NCBI GenBank assembly: GCA_018873225.1
Contig: JAEILZ010000004.1
Coordinates: forward strand, 1,054,001-1,118,000
DNA length: 64,000 nt
Direction: 5' to 3'
Source of the DNA: [Phialemoniopsis] sp. UDSM-2020
Taxonomy: Eukaryota > Ascomycota > Sordariomycetes > Thyridiales > Thyridiaceae
Below, piece by piece: positions 54,650 through 64,000 of the stretch (position 1 is its first letter; every line of letters begins with the position of its first letter). The notes beneath the pieces were generated by a model, which did no database searches, was not told where the DNA came from, and worked only from the letters and a program-made list of their open reading frames with translations. The position numbers and the translations under genes were made by a program.

Positions 54650-55288
54650 TCACACCCCGTTTGGTGGGGCATACGGTGCCCTGTAGTCGAAAGCCGGGCC
54701 GTTGGGTTTGCTAGGGGGTCCCACGGCGTTGTGGTCGTACCAGCTATCAAACTCGAGCAGTACGAAGCCGAGGTCAAGCGGTGTGATGCCCGTCGGCCAG
54801 CAGGGATTCTCCCAGAGGCCGTCGTCAAAGGGAGGCTTGCCCGCGTGGCCCCACACCTCGATGGAGAACTCGGGGTGTATGTCGACGTCGATGGCGTACA
54901 TGTTCTGCGAGTTGCCAGGCATGGTGCCGCCCGGGCGACGCATCGCAGAGTCGATCTTGCGCTCCATCTCCAGGTCCGTCATGCCGCCGCCGCCGCCTGC
55001 CTTGACTGGATAGAAGGGCGGCTTGAAGCACGAGCCCTTCCACAGATCTGGGCTCCCGCCGGCACCGCCGTTCTCGCTCGCCGGGATCCAACGGATGAGC
55101 TGGCCGCGTCGGTCTTTGCCCGAGTATATCCAGACGTCGGACGACCTGTCGAGGAGGTGCGCCGGAGGGTACTCGTCGCGCTCGCACCTTTGCTCCACGC
55201 GGTGCTCTGGGTCCTGCCACCCCTTGCCCCCGTGCTGCGTGGACCAGCTCTTTACCCCGGAGGCGTCCTCGCGGCGCCTTGTTGTGCC
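54650..55288 (-). pseudogene. C-terminal NucA/NucB-like fragment of a larger (probably chitinase-type) protein
   Basis: From about 55288 the frame reads AGTTRRREDASGVKSW, then CERDEYPPAHLL and IRWIPASENGGAGG, WKGSCF and a C-terminal part ending YAPPNGV. CDEYPxAS followed by (V/I)PxxENxxxG is the signature of NucA/NucB-like domains, which fungi often carry at the C-terminus of class V chitinases. No catalytic (GH18), LysM or signal-peptide part lies upstream: the frame is closed by a TGA at 55304, and possible splicing (GTGATC...CCCAG) leads only to about 30 further residues before the next gene's leader. It is most likely an orphan C-terminal remnant, or a short expressed gene with an unseen first exon. 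Confidence 0.45.
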
Positions 55289-55905
55289 GGCTGGGCATCA
55301 GGTGGGCAGGGGTGAGGACTTGTCCAACGTGCACAATTGGATCACCTATTTCTCCGTCGACCGTCTCAATCGTTGCAAGGAAAACGGCACATCTCAAATC
55401 TATGAGCCATCGACTTTGTATCTGTACATCGACTTGAGGACCGACGTTTCCTTGATCCCCTCACCCGAGTCTTGGCAGCCCCACGCGTCGACAGGGCCAA
55501 GAAAGCTTGCACATACTTCGTACGACAGAGAAGAGTTGATTAATGCCGGAGCAGACAATACAGAATACTCTGGATCTCACACGATCACACGTCGGCTCGC
55601 ACCCTGGAACGCACCTACGACGGTAAGCCAGATGCTGCATCGCGTGGTCGTTCGAATAACCAATAAGTGAACTGGAAAGCTTGTGTCACGTTCGGTCCGA
55701 GCACTTATTAAAACGGCATACAATCTACTTTACTTTGCCTCGCCCCTTTTTTTTTGTGTTTGCTCTTTCGCTTGCGCGCGCGCGTATATCACTTTGACCA
55801 ACACCACCATCTTCACTTATTATTTTCCAATCCCTGCTTGCAAACATTTCCCCGCCTCCATTTTTTCGCACAAGCGAGCATTCTCCCCGCCTCAAGTCAT
55901 TCGAG
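55289..55905. other. Intergenic, leader of the next gene
   Basis: No gene is supported. A short (GC)n tract lies near 55774-55785. The last 150 bp are strongly C/T-rich, typical of a highly expressed fungal gene leader. Confidence 0.45.
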
Positions 55906-56748
55906 ATGCCCGAGCTCGACGACGTCTCGTATTCCTTCGAGGAGACCGTTGCCGCGGTTCGCGATTATTATGTCTTTCTCACGAAGATGTACATGGATGA
56001 GTCGGAGATCCTCGAGCCCCCTGAAGAGGGTTGGCCGAGCATCGTCAACGCGACGCCCGAGACCCTGAAGCAATTTGGCAAGAGCTCCGAAGTGCTCAAG
56101 CTGCTGGCCCATTTGCCCTACGTGGAGGACCGCGACAATGGGAGGGAGGCTCTTACGTTTCCCAAGGCTAAGTTCGCCGATTGGCACCTGATCTTCGAAC
56201 GAGCCAACCGCGAGCGAGGCAAGATTGAGTCAGACAAGAACATGACCGAGGGCGATTTCCGCCCCTTTGAGCTGGCGCATGTTGTGGGCCTCTTGTTTGT
56301 CGATCGTTTCGATACGACTTTCATTCTCGACACGCAGTTGGGAATCATACACTACGGAGCGTGCCCAGGACCAATCCGCTGGAATCCATCCCAGGAGCTC
56401 ATCTCGGATGATTGGCATGGGTTCGCCGACAACGCAGACGAGGCGGCACAGGACGAGGCCGACTGGCGCGGGGATTCTCCAGCCTTCACCATCCCGGCCT
56501 TCTTTGAGCTGCTCAAGGACCAGTTTCGGCAGCTCATGTTCATACCGTTGAGCCGACGACATGTTATTGATGACTATCTCACCCACAGTCATCCTGGGCC
56601 GGAAGGCTTTCTGACCACGGTGCGGGACATCTACCGGCAACACGGTTGGCCCGACCTGGACCGCTACCGTAAAGATGACTGCATGGTAGCACTGGAGAAG
56701 GCGATACGAGAACATTACCCCGACATGGCCGGTGAGGCTTATGACTGA
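55906..56748 (+). CDS. 280-residue protein of unknown function (fungal family)
   Basis: Single exon, good start context (CGAGATGCCC). The protein is acidic, with no signal peptide or membrane helix. The N-terminal part YSFEETVAAVRDYYVFLTKM and the later LKLLAHLPYVEDR and PGPIRWNPSQELI segments resemble a fungal family of uncharacterised proteins that also appears in multiple copies in related genomes; I cannot attach a domain name. The segment FELLKDQFRQLMFIPLSRR and the C-terminal HGWPDLDRYRKDDC are typical of that family as I remember it. A SMI1/KNR4-type (SUKH-like) fold is possible but not shown. Confidence 0.7.
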   Translation: MPELDDVSYSFEETVAAVRDYYVFLTKMYMDESEILEPPEEGWPSIVNATPETLKQFGKSSEVLKLLAHLPYVEDRDNGREALTFPKAKFADWHLIFERANRERGKIESDKNMTEGDFRPFELAHVVGLLFVDRFDTTFILDTQLGIIHYGACPGPIRWNPSQELISDDWHGFADNADEAAQDEADWRGDSPAFTIPAFFELLKDQFRQLMFIPLSRRHVIDDYLTHSHPGPEGFLTTVRDIYRQHGWPDLDRYRKDDCMVALEKAIREHYPDMAGEAYD

Positions 56749-57134
56749 GGGGCGACGCTTGGACTGTACTTTCAGACATGCATGGGCAGTCAACAAAATG
56801 AGCATCTCATATGAGTTGTGATCCTCATCATCACATCGATGTAGAGCAGAACCTTTTCCGGCTTTATCTATTGACTGTTTGTATGCGCGGAATAACGCCG
56901 TTCTATGCCAAGATCACCATGCGCACGGGGCGTCTTGGCAACTGGGATTGAGCGCGTGCAAGCACCAGACTTTGAGGTATCTTAATTTTAAAAAAACATG
57001 AACTAAAGCTTAAGGCAATTGATACCCCTGTACCTGTACCGGACCCGAACCAAAACAGTCCTTGGAATCTTTCTCTTTGCACTTCTCTCGACCTTCCGCC
57101 CTCATTGACGACAAACACACCGACAATTTTCAAA
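56749..57134. other. Intergenic, no gene seen
   Basis: 386 bp. The last ~70 bp are C/T- and A-rich leader sequence. Confidence 0.4.
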
Positions 57135-57866
57135 ATGAAAGCAGTGAGGAGCTTCAGGATATCGGTAGGATTTGTCCTTTCGGCCACTGCCTATGCCGCG
57201 ATCATAGAATTGCCGCCATTGGCCCCGAGAACAGTCACTGTTAGGGCCGAACCATCGACTCCTAGTGTGACTACTTCTACGGAGGCCGTGGACCCCTTCG
57301 TGACGCCAGACCCGTGGGAATGCGTCAGAGAGAACGTCACGCAATACTTCGACGTGTCAACGGCCACCGGCGACCTGTTCGACGCCATGATATCGTACGG
57401 CGACAAGCTGATCGAGCCTTGCCTGTCCACGGCTACTGGGACCGATATCCTCAGCTGCACCGTCTCCGAGACTACACAGTGGTGTGGCTTGTCTACGGCA
57501 GTATCGCCTGCCGTTCTCACCGAATACAACTCGTACGCCAGCGCGGCATACTCGTTTTGGGCCGCCAAAAGCTCAAAAGCTATGTCTGTCTCGGCAGAAT
57601 GTCCTGTCGCGTGGCGTAGGCCCGACCTCAGCTCGCAAAGGTGGTTGAACCTGACTATCGCCTTTGCTGAGTGCTATGCCGCAGCCAACCTAGGTGTCAT
57701 CACCTCTACCCCGGGTTCTTCATCTACTAAAGCTTCTTCGGCCCCTTCGACATCTTCGGGCACCTCGTCGCCCACAAACAGTGCTGTCGGCCGAGCGCAG
57801 GGCATTGAAATGTGGATACTGGCAAGTACGATAATGGCTGCCGCTGCGGTGAACTCTGTATTATAG
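57135..57866 (+). CDS. Secreted, probably GPI-anchored Ser/Thr-rich protein
   Basis: A 243-residue single-exon protein with an N-terminal signal peptide (hydrophobic core about residues 8-20), a central Cys-containing domain (WECVRENVTQYF, LIEPCLS, ILSCTV, QWCGLS, AECPVAW, AECYAAA) and a Ser/Thr-rich tail (STPGSSSTKASSAPSTSSGT). It ends in a hydrophobic tail (IMAAAAVNSVL), the usual layout for GPI attachment or a wall-bound protein. Several N-glycosylation sequons are present. No named family is recognised. The ATG at 57135 gives the signal peptide at once. Confidence 0.75.
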   Translation: MKAVRSFRISVGFVLSATAYAAIIELPPLAPRTVTVRAEPSTPSVTTSTEAVDPFVTPDPWECVRENVTQYFDVSTATGDLFDAMISYGDKLIEPCLSTATGTDILSCTVSETTQWCGLSTAVSPAVLTEYNSYASAAYSFWAAKSSKAMSVSAECPVAWRRPDLSSQRWLNLTIAFAECYAAANLGVITSTPGSSSTKASSAPSTSSGTSSPTNSAVGRAQGIEMWILASTIMAAAAVNSVL

Positions 57867-58793
57867 GTTGGATAGAGATGCTGTAGCTCATCCGCTCCCG
57901 CAACGCAGAGCAAGTCAGTTTGTGTGCATCCGGATGTCGAACTAGCCTTATGGGCTTTTGAAAAGCACATAGTAGATGATAACGTTATGAAATTGAATCA
58001 TAGTGGTATCGGCAGCAGAAGAAAGCCGAGCAGCATAAAACTCGATACGCACCATGCTCCATGTATTGATCAGGTCCTTCTGGATCAATCTCTTCTGGCG
58101 TGAAAGATGGTGTATGAATTCATTTGACACTACGGAGTAGTAATTCGAATGCGTAGCCGAATTACCCGAACCTCTGAGAGAAGAAAGCAGCTCGGTTGAT
58201 TCACATAATGTTTCCCGGGAAATACTCTTTCCGGCCTGGAATTGCAGATGACCATCTGCACGATAGGCATGTGCACTGCCTCGTTGATTACCTAGCTCGC
58301 AGGACATGATATCCAAAAGCTGGATCATGTACATCTTGCCGCCTTTGACAGCCGACCCCGGGAACCGGCGAAGAGCATATGCAATATAGCACCACCGGCC
58401 CCATCACGCGGATGCCCGGGTTTTCAGCTTGATGGACTTTGAGAACGTTGTTTCCGCGCATTGCCAAGTCATTATACAGAACCAACAGTCGCACTGGTAG
58501 ATTCAGGTCACACCAGTTGTCCGTGCAAAGTCCCAGCAATGCAACCCTGTATGGGTCTAATTCTACGTCTTCTTTATCATGTGCCTACATAACACATGGA
58601 GACAAGCTTTAACAAGGTTACACGATGAAGTCTTTGCAAGAGCACGATATCTATACTCCACTTGACAAGAAACGTCAAGAAGAAAAAGATCTACAAAGCA
58701 AAATAGAACCAGACTGAAACTCTGGCTCGTATTTGGTGTTCAGAGACTGTCAGGAGTGTGCATTGCGACCATCACATCACTTGAGTGTAGACC
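57867..58793 (-). pseudogene. Frameshifted gene remnant of unknown family
   Basis: On the minus strand one frame (about 58540 down to 58380) reads NPGIRVMGPVVLY and then becomes random, while an overlapping frame picks up as YALRRFPGSAVKGGKMYMIQ and continues LLDIMSCEL toward 58290, then GNQRGSAHAYRADG. The two halves look like one protein broken by a frameshift near 58385. No family can be named. The remaining part of this interval holds nothing recognised. Confidence 0.3.
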
Positions 58794-59616
58794 ATGACCA
58801 TGATGGCTTCTATCCTCACCATTGTCGTGCTTGCGGCTGGTTCCATCCAATCCACTCACGGCGCAGCGGTTCATGTCGAGCGTGATGGAGCAAGTCCTGC
58901 CCTGATTTCTGACCCAAATACTACTCCCTACTGCACCTGGTGGGTTGACCTGAGTGACATCTCAGCCTCGCACTCAAAATCTCTCGGACAACCTGATTGA
59001 TCTGGAGACGTTTCGAATGGTTGAGTGATCTGAGGCAGCGCGGACATGATAAGCAATCCTCAACTAATGACGCCTACAGCACCCCTCCATCACAGTAAAC
59101 TGTGGTAACCTGCTCGTCGGTCACTCCTACTGTGTCGAGGTCTATTTTGAACCCATCAAAACCACTGCTTCTCCCACAACGAGCGTCCCAACGTCTACGA
59201 CGCCACCCACGACAACGACCACTGCCCCTGGGCCTGACAACGGCATATCCACGCCGGTGCCAACGCAGCTTGTCATGGTGATCCTTGGCATCATATTCAA
59301 GCTTTTGCGACCTCCCTATTCCGGCATATTTCTGCGAAGGATGTTATTTTCAATCCCGTGGACGGCAGACACAAGAGCTGATGTTCCGCCCTTCGACCAT
59401 AATCCAGCCTTTGATGGCGGTAAGCGCGGGAAGAGCACTTCGTACGACCGTCATCACCCCCGTTCTCAATGCTACCCTGTGCAGGGGGTACCAGAGCCTC
59501 GGGTTGCGAGTGAGGGGTCTGAAGTACTTTCTCGAAAACCCACCAGAAATGACATTGCGTCTTCAGAATACTACTGTTATCGAGTGATTAGTGTTGTATG
59601 GACTGTGCTGGAATAA
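58794..59616 (+). pseudogene. Decayed LysM-domain secreted protein
   Basis: The first exon has a signal peptide (ILTIVVLAAGS) and then TPYCTWWVDLSD, the usual entry of fungal LysM proteins. The expected continuation (LSDNLIDLETFRM) appears in another frame from about 58980, so a frameshift breaks it. After a normal-looking intron (branch CAACTAATGAC, acceptor CTACAG at about 59085) the frame gives HPSITVNCGNLLVGHSYCVE, a LysM end, then a Thr/Pro linker. A further degenerate region follows with stops in every frame. LysM proteins bind chitin fragments; this copy seems unable to make a full-length one. Confidence 0.55.
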
Positions 59617-60513
59617 CTGCGTCGGATTCGAGTGTCTCTTCATTATTTTCTTGAGCCAAAGAGGTTTAGGTTTGTTAACGATCAGTCCCTACAAAGTACA
59701 TTACGTACGACATGAAACTCTGCGAGCACAATACCTCTAGTTTACCTGAACTCGAATGATAAAATAAAGGTTTCGCAGTACTAGAGATTTAGATTGTAAT
59801 AAATTCACTGTATTACCCTGGCTCGAGGTCTCCGTGTGAGTGATGGGCTAGACTCGGATCCGGAACTTAGACTTTGAAATCGACCACCTTTGTCAATCCG
59901 TGGTTTCGGCATGACTCCGCACAACGTGCGCTGTCTGGACAGCCGTGGTCGAGGTGGTTTCGCAAACCTTACCACAGAGACTTCTCGTCTTGGTACGAGA
60001 AGGATCACTGGCTACGAGCGGACCTGTTCTGCAAGCTCGAACGACTCTCACCGAAAACTCGGTTGCCTGAAGCCTTTCGGGGAATCAAAACCCGAGCAGG
60101 CTTGAGATGTTTCGGCCCACCCAGCGCTTTTACGCCCAAGGTGGGTTCAGCCTTGCCAATCCTGTCGCTTGGAGAGGATGACTACTACATCGCTGCAAAA
60201 AGTGGCCAATAGCTAGATAGACGATGAACCAACAGCATATGCAAGCATAAATCAACACAATTGGGCGGACCAAATGAAAAGCTGGGAGGACTGCCTCATC
60301 GAGTGACTCAGATGCACCGTTTCTGAACCAACAACCAAGCTGGGACATACACAGCCGCTTGCACCAGAGGCCCAACCCTCCATATAAGATGTCGAGCTTT
60401 GTTCCTCATCAGTCGAGGCCTCGCTCCTCATCAGACCTTCTTCCCCATCATACCATTTTCGCCGGCATAACTCATTCCTCTATCACCACAATCACTATCT
60501 TCCGAGCGACAAG
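59617..60513. other. Intergenic, no gene seen
   Basis: A frame at 59874-60212 has no recognisable content. The last ~130 bp are leader sequence for the CinA-like gene. Confidence 0.4.
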
Positions 60514-61110
60514 ATGGCCTCTGCTAGCCCTCTATACATCCGACGCAACACGGAGACGCTACTCGACATCGCTTCCGACGTGATCCGCCTACTCCGCGCA
60601 GCCGGCGAGACAGTCGGCGTCGCTGAATCTCTGACGGCGGGCGGCGTCATGGCGGCGCTCACCTCTGTTCCTGGCGCCAGCGCCGCCTTCCGCGGCGGCG
60701 TCGTCTCCTACGCGACGCCCCTGAAACAACTCCTCCTCAACGTCGACAAGAACCTCATCGCCCGCGAGGGCGTGATCCACGCCGACGTCGCCTCGCAGAT
60801 GGCCATGGGCGCCAGAGTAGCAACCACCTTTGACGACAGCCCGACCACGTGGGGCATCGGCACGACCGGTGTCGCGGGGCCGGACTCGCAGGATGGGAAG
60901 CCCGTCGGCACAGTGTTTATCGGTATCGCATCCCCAGATGGAGCTCAAGGCTGGGGCCCATTCAGCTTCCCCGGGTCCAGGGAGCGTGTGCGCGAGGCAA
61001 CAGTTATCGAGGCTCTTTCGAGATTGCGCGACGCACTGGCAGAGAGGAGCAATGGTGTCGATGAACAGGGGAAGAGTGTCAGAGCAGAAGTGGCGAACGG
61101 AACAATGTAA
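60514..61110 (+). CDS. CinA C-terminal-domain protein (nicotinamide-nucleotide amidase-like)
   Basis: A 198-residue single-exon protein consisting only of the CinA amidase domain. Signatures are VAESLTAGGVMAAL (36-49), GGVVSYATPLK (61-71) and IGTTGVAGPD (about 112-121), all intact. In bacteria this domain deamidates nicotinamide mononucleotide (PncC); in fungi single-domain copies are widespread and probably cytosolic, with unproven substrate. The frame starts at an ATG in good context (CAAGATGGCC), and the short N-terminal helix (TLLDIASDVIRLL) matches the family. Confidence 0.9.
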   Translation: MASASPLYIRRNTETLLDIASDVIRLLRAAGETVGVAESLTAGGVMAALTSVPGASAAFRGGVVSYATPLKQLLLNVDKNLIAREGVIHADVASQMAMGARVATTFDDSPTTWGIGTTGVAGPDSQDGKPVGTVFIGIASPDGAQGWGPFSFPGSRERVREATVIEALSRLRDALAERSNGVDEQGKSVRAEVANGTM

Positions 61111-61308
61111 CGATGTTTGATTTGATGGATGCCTGAAATTCGCACTGTCTTTTGCGTTGTTGGGTTTCCAGGTTTCAGCAACCAATTGCAATAGTCTAGC
61201 ATACATTATCAGGTTCACTACCCCGCTTCATGTTCCCAGGCTCCAACCCTCACATTCACAAATACTAGCCAACCTCTACAACTGAGCTCAGGGGTGGAAA
61301 TAGAAATC

Positions 61309-62879
61309 ATGGAGTGGCGCCAGAATTCACGTCCACAAGCCCTGCTACTTTCCAGTCTTCCAAATGAAATCCTTTCAATGATCTTGAGCAACTTCTGCCT
61401 GCACTGCCGCGAGCCGGAGCAAGTGCCAAAGCACTACTTTCGAGAGCACCAACAACAGAGCCACGAGCCGTCGTGGTACGCACAAGATCTTCACGCCCTC
61501 TTTTCAACTTGTCTGGTCTCGAGACGGTTCCGCGATCTCGCGCAGCCAATCCTCTACCATGAGTTCATCCCAGGTTGCGGCGACTCTTGGAAGTCAGTAA
61601 AATACAGCTTTGACCGGCGCCTTGCGCTGTTCCTCCGTGCGGTGGTGTCGCGTCCCGACCTCGCCGCCCTGGTTCAGCGATTCTATCTGAGCTTCTATCT
61701 GTACATTGACACAAACTTCCGGCATAAAGAGCCCCAGGGTATCCTTGTGGAAGCCGCGCGAGCCCGTGGCGTAGACCTATCTGCCTACCTCGAAAGATTC
61801 CTGAATTTTGTACCACCAGACGAACGAGCGCAACACGAGCCAGAGGGCGACGAATTGGCCTCCATGCTGATTGCGTGTCTTCCCAACCTTAAGACGCTAT
61901 ATCTCTCAACCAATGCGCCTCGTGGACCGTTCCTTAAGACTGCTTTTCAAGTCGCGGGGGTGTCGCAGCTGTCCTTGCAAACCATCGACATCGATTGCGG
62001 CAATATCAGCATCCGCTGGAATATAGGGGGCCTTATATCGCTGTGTCAATCAACGTTGACTACTTTGAACATCAATATATTCAGAGCCGATCAAGGCGCC
62101 GTGCTGGGACTTGCGGATCTTACCTTTCCCAAACTGCGACATGTGTCGGTCATCCATAGTATGATGGACGAGGAACAGATGGAGCACCTCCTGTCATATC
62201 CAGTTGGTCTTGAAACCTTTATCTACGACACCAGTAAGTTAAAGGGGCTGGAATTTCGTCATGCTAGACTGTCCATCGCCATATTTCTTTCACTGACCAC
62301 TAACTTCCTTCCGTTCTAACAGGGAAAAATAAGCACTTGATTCAGCCAGGCAGACTCATCGAGGTTCTCGGTAGATACAGCGAAACACTCAAAACCCTAC
62401 GTCTAGACGCCGGGACTGTCAAGGTCCGCAACGGCAAATTCCTCCCCCAACCATTACCTACCTTGCGAACCTTCCCCAACCTCTTGGACGTCTCTCTCAA
62501 CTCAATCTTCGTGTTCCACGACATGAACGAACTCGCAGAAGAAGAAGAAGACGAGGCTGCTTTGATCGAACTGCTCCCATCGTCCGTTGTCTCGCTGTGG
62601 CTGGCGGACAGCGTCGGTACTTCTATGGTCAAACGCCTCACCAGAGCGCTCAACGGCCTTGCGCAGGCTACTTCGGAGGGCAATTTTCCCCGCCTGAGGA
62701 GGGTTATTTGTGATTTTGGTGAGGAGATGGATGACGACAGCCTGGCCCAAAAGTTCACCAGTGTTGGGGCTTATCTTGGACACGGCACATGGCCATCCAC
62801 CACAGAGTCACTGGAGCGAAAGCCCCTTGGTGCGACATCCCCGCCGTCGTCGCGATCCTCGTCTGCTTCATTGTTTTAG
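61309..62879 (+). CDS. F-box protein with leucine-rich C-terminal region
   Basis: Two exons (61309-62233 and 62323-62879) give 493 residues. The intron is 89 nt with donor GTAAGT, branch TAACTT-type and acceptor CTAACAG. An F-box-like segment near the N-terminus reads LLLSSLPNEILSMILSNF, then CLVSRRFRDLAQPILYHEF. Leu-rich segments follow (LIACLPNLKTLYLS, LTTLNINIFR, ETLKTLRLDAGT), as in LRR-type F-box proteins. It probably serves as a substrate receptor in SCF ubiquitin ligases; target unknown. The C-terminal 60 residues are Ser-rich and disordered. The ATG at 61309 is used; the frame opens further upstream at GTG only. Confidence 0.85.
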
Positions 62880-63070
62880 GCTTCGGAATATAATGAGAGT
62901 AGTATACCTGGTCTATGGGTTATAAAGGCTTAGAGTAGAGTAGATGAGATACCTTAAGTTGCTGAGCGGTTATATACAATGCTTCTTCCCATCACAACCT
63001 TCTCTTGTCACTAGTTATTAGATTGTCAGATATTTAGCTGCATGTTATTCTCCCCACAACCGGCCGTTCA
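62880..63070. other. Intergenic between convergent genes
   Basis: 191 AT-rich bases with no feature recognised. Confidence 0.4.
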
Positions 63071-64000
63071 TCAATCTTCGTCAAAGAGTCGGAGATCGGT
63101 CTCCCAATCAAAGTTCATCCACGGAGCCATCACAGGCGCAAACGTGTCGTTGAAGCCCGTGATATGCGAGTTGTTCAAAGGTGCTAGCCTAGGGCCGTCC
63201 CCTACCACCGTCCTGTCCCCGCTGCTGCCTTCTCTCAAGTCCATGTGCTCATGCGATGCCGCTTGAGTGCCATTCTCGCCCGCTGTATCATGTGCACACG
63301 CGTTCAGCCGCGACACGAAACCGCCCGCTGGCGGCTTGGACGAGTCGGAATGGGCAATAAGGCCCTGTACATTCGCCATGGGCATCTGGAACCCCGCCAG
63401 ACCGGTCATACTGAAGGGCTGGTCGTCGAAGAAGGAATACGCGCCGTTATCAGCTGTCATCTGGCTTGTCGCGTCGGTCTCGGTGTTGTCCCGCCGTGCA
63501 GTTTCCACCTTCTGGACGAGCCTGCATATGGTCAAGTAGTAGGGGCCGTTTCTTGCAGAGAGAGGTATGTCCGATATTGCCTTCTGGACAATGTCCCACG
63601 CGTTATCGTGATTTGCGCTCCAAATGTTCTTCTGGGCGCTCTCGCCGAGATGATGCAGGACCGCCGCGATGGGGTGCCAGGAGATGATACTCAGCGGAAG
63701 CCAGCTCCATTTCCTCCAGGCTGGACCCGTGATGGAATCCGGCAGGCTGCCAGATGATTGTTCCAGCAGAGCCACCGAGTTGTTAAAGAGGATGTTCTCT
63801 TCGTCGTTGAAGAGCCTATTTGACGAGAAGTGAAGGCGCACGGTGCCTTTGAGGAGCATGAACTCGGCCATCTTGGTGGCAAAGCGATGCACATCTCGAG
63901 AGGACTCTAGAGGTGCCAGGTAGTGTTCTCGAAAGTAGATTCCCGCCTCACGCAGGGCTTTCAGTTGGGCTTCTAGCCCTAGCCGTTTTTGAGGATGGAC
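63071..64000 (-). CDS. Fungal transcription factor, C-terminal part (runs off window)
   Basis: The reading frame is open from the window edge and gives the last 309 residues of a larger protein. The LKALREAGIYFREHYLAPLE, HFSSNRLFNDEENILFNNS and SWHPIAAVLHHLGES segments fit the middle-homology domain of Zn2Cys6-type fungal regulators. The last ~130 residues are Asn/Gly/Asp/Phe-rich and acidic (FDWETDLRLFDED at the end), a likely activation tail. The DNA-binding domain lies beyond the window, so the class is inferred only from the C-terminal part. Confidence 0.75.
   Translation of the reverse strand, partial: VHPQKRLGLEAQLKALREAGIYFREHYLAPLESSRDVHRFATKMAEFMLLKGTVRLHFSSNRLFNDEENILFNNSVALLEQSSGSLPDSITGPAWRKWSWLPLSIISWHPIAAVLHHLGESAQKNIWSANHDNAWDIVQKAISDIPLSARNGPYYLTICRLVQKVETARRDNTETDATSQMTADNGAYSFFDDQPFSMTGLAGFQMPMANVQGLIAHSDSSKPPAGGFVSRLNACAHDTAGENGTQAASHEHMDLREGSSGDRTVVGDGPRLAPLNNSHITGFNDTFAPVMAPWMNFDWETDLRLFDED

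Noticed and set aside
59874..60212. 112-codon frame before the CinA-like gene
   Set aside because: No conserved motif; probably chance.
1..64000. CRISPR array, bacterial operon or riboswitch
   Set aside because: Spliceosomal introns and fungal gene families throughout; no regularly spaced direct repeats.

Overview
This window is chromosomal DNA of a filamentous ascomycete (Pezizomycotina). Genes are short and scattered on both strands, with introns of about 50-75 nt that have GTRNGT donors and CTAAC/CTGAC-type branch points. The gene families are fungal: Zn2Cys6 regulators, an F-box protein, a CipC-like protein, an NLR with a NACHT domain, a HET remnant, LysM and small secreted proteins. The exact taxon cannot be fixed by eye. 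All gene models below were joined by hand from reading frames and splice sites.

Layout. 1-3.1 kb: mostly non-coding, with two possible small Cys-rich ORFs. 3.1-8.7 kb: a compact group of MDR oxidoreductase, cytochrome P450 and Zn2Cys6 regulator, with a CGG-N7-CCG palindrome in the shared divergent promoter. 9-18.3 kb: small secreted protein, ribosomal protein eS30, a 313-aa conserved-type protein, F-box protein, tRNA m1A58 methyltransferase TRM61 and a CipC-like protein. 20-25.4 kb: type II membrane glycosyltransferase-like protein, second P450 and a 192-aa secreted protein. 26.6-29.5 kb: APH-fold kinase-like protein with an acidic repeat insert, and a small unknown gene.

30.3-36.3 kb is the most unusual locus. 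A BAHD-type acyltransferase is split into a 74-codon first exon and the remainder, 4.39 kb apart, with perfectly matching splice phase. An opposite-strand NACHT (NLR-type) gene and a decayed HET-domain fragment lie in the gap. 37.9-43.2 kb holds three integral membrane proteins: one unknown, one TLC-domain and one PAQR/adiponectin-receptor-like. 44.5-47.2 kb holds a six-Cys secreted protein and a divergent pair of small C-terminally anchored paralogues, one broken by TGA at a conserved Trp.

47.5-53.5 kb looks like an amino-acid catabolic group: Zn2Cys6 regulator, PLP aminotransferase with an internal tandem expansion, RidA/YjgF deaminase, and a PLP Ser/Thr-dehydratase-type enzyme. RidA removes the reactive enamine/imine that such dehydratases release, so the grouping makes biochemical sense. 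53.7-54.0 kb: two identical tRNA-Thr(AGT) genes head to head. 54.6-60 kb: a truncated NucA/NucB-like C-terminal fragment, a 280-aa protein, a secreted Ser/Thr-rich protein, and two decayed genes, one of them LysM. 60.5-64 kb: CinA-like amidase, F-box protein, and the 3' part of a fungal transcription factor running off the window.
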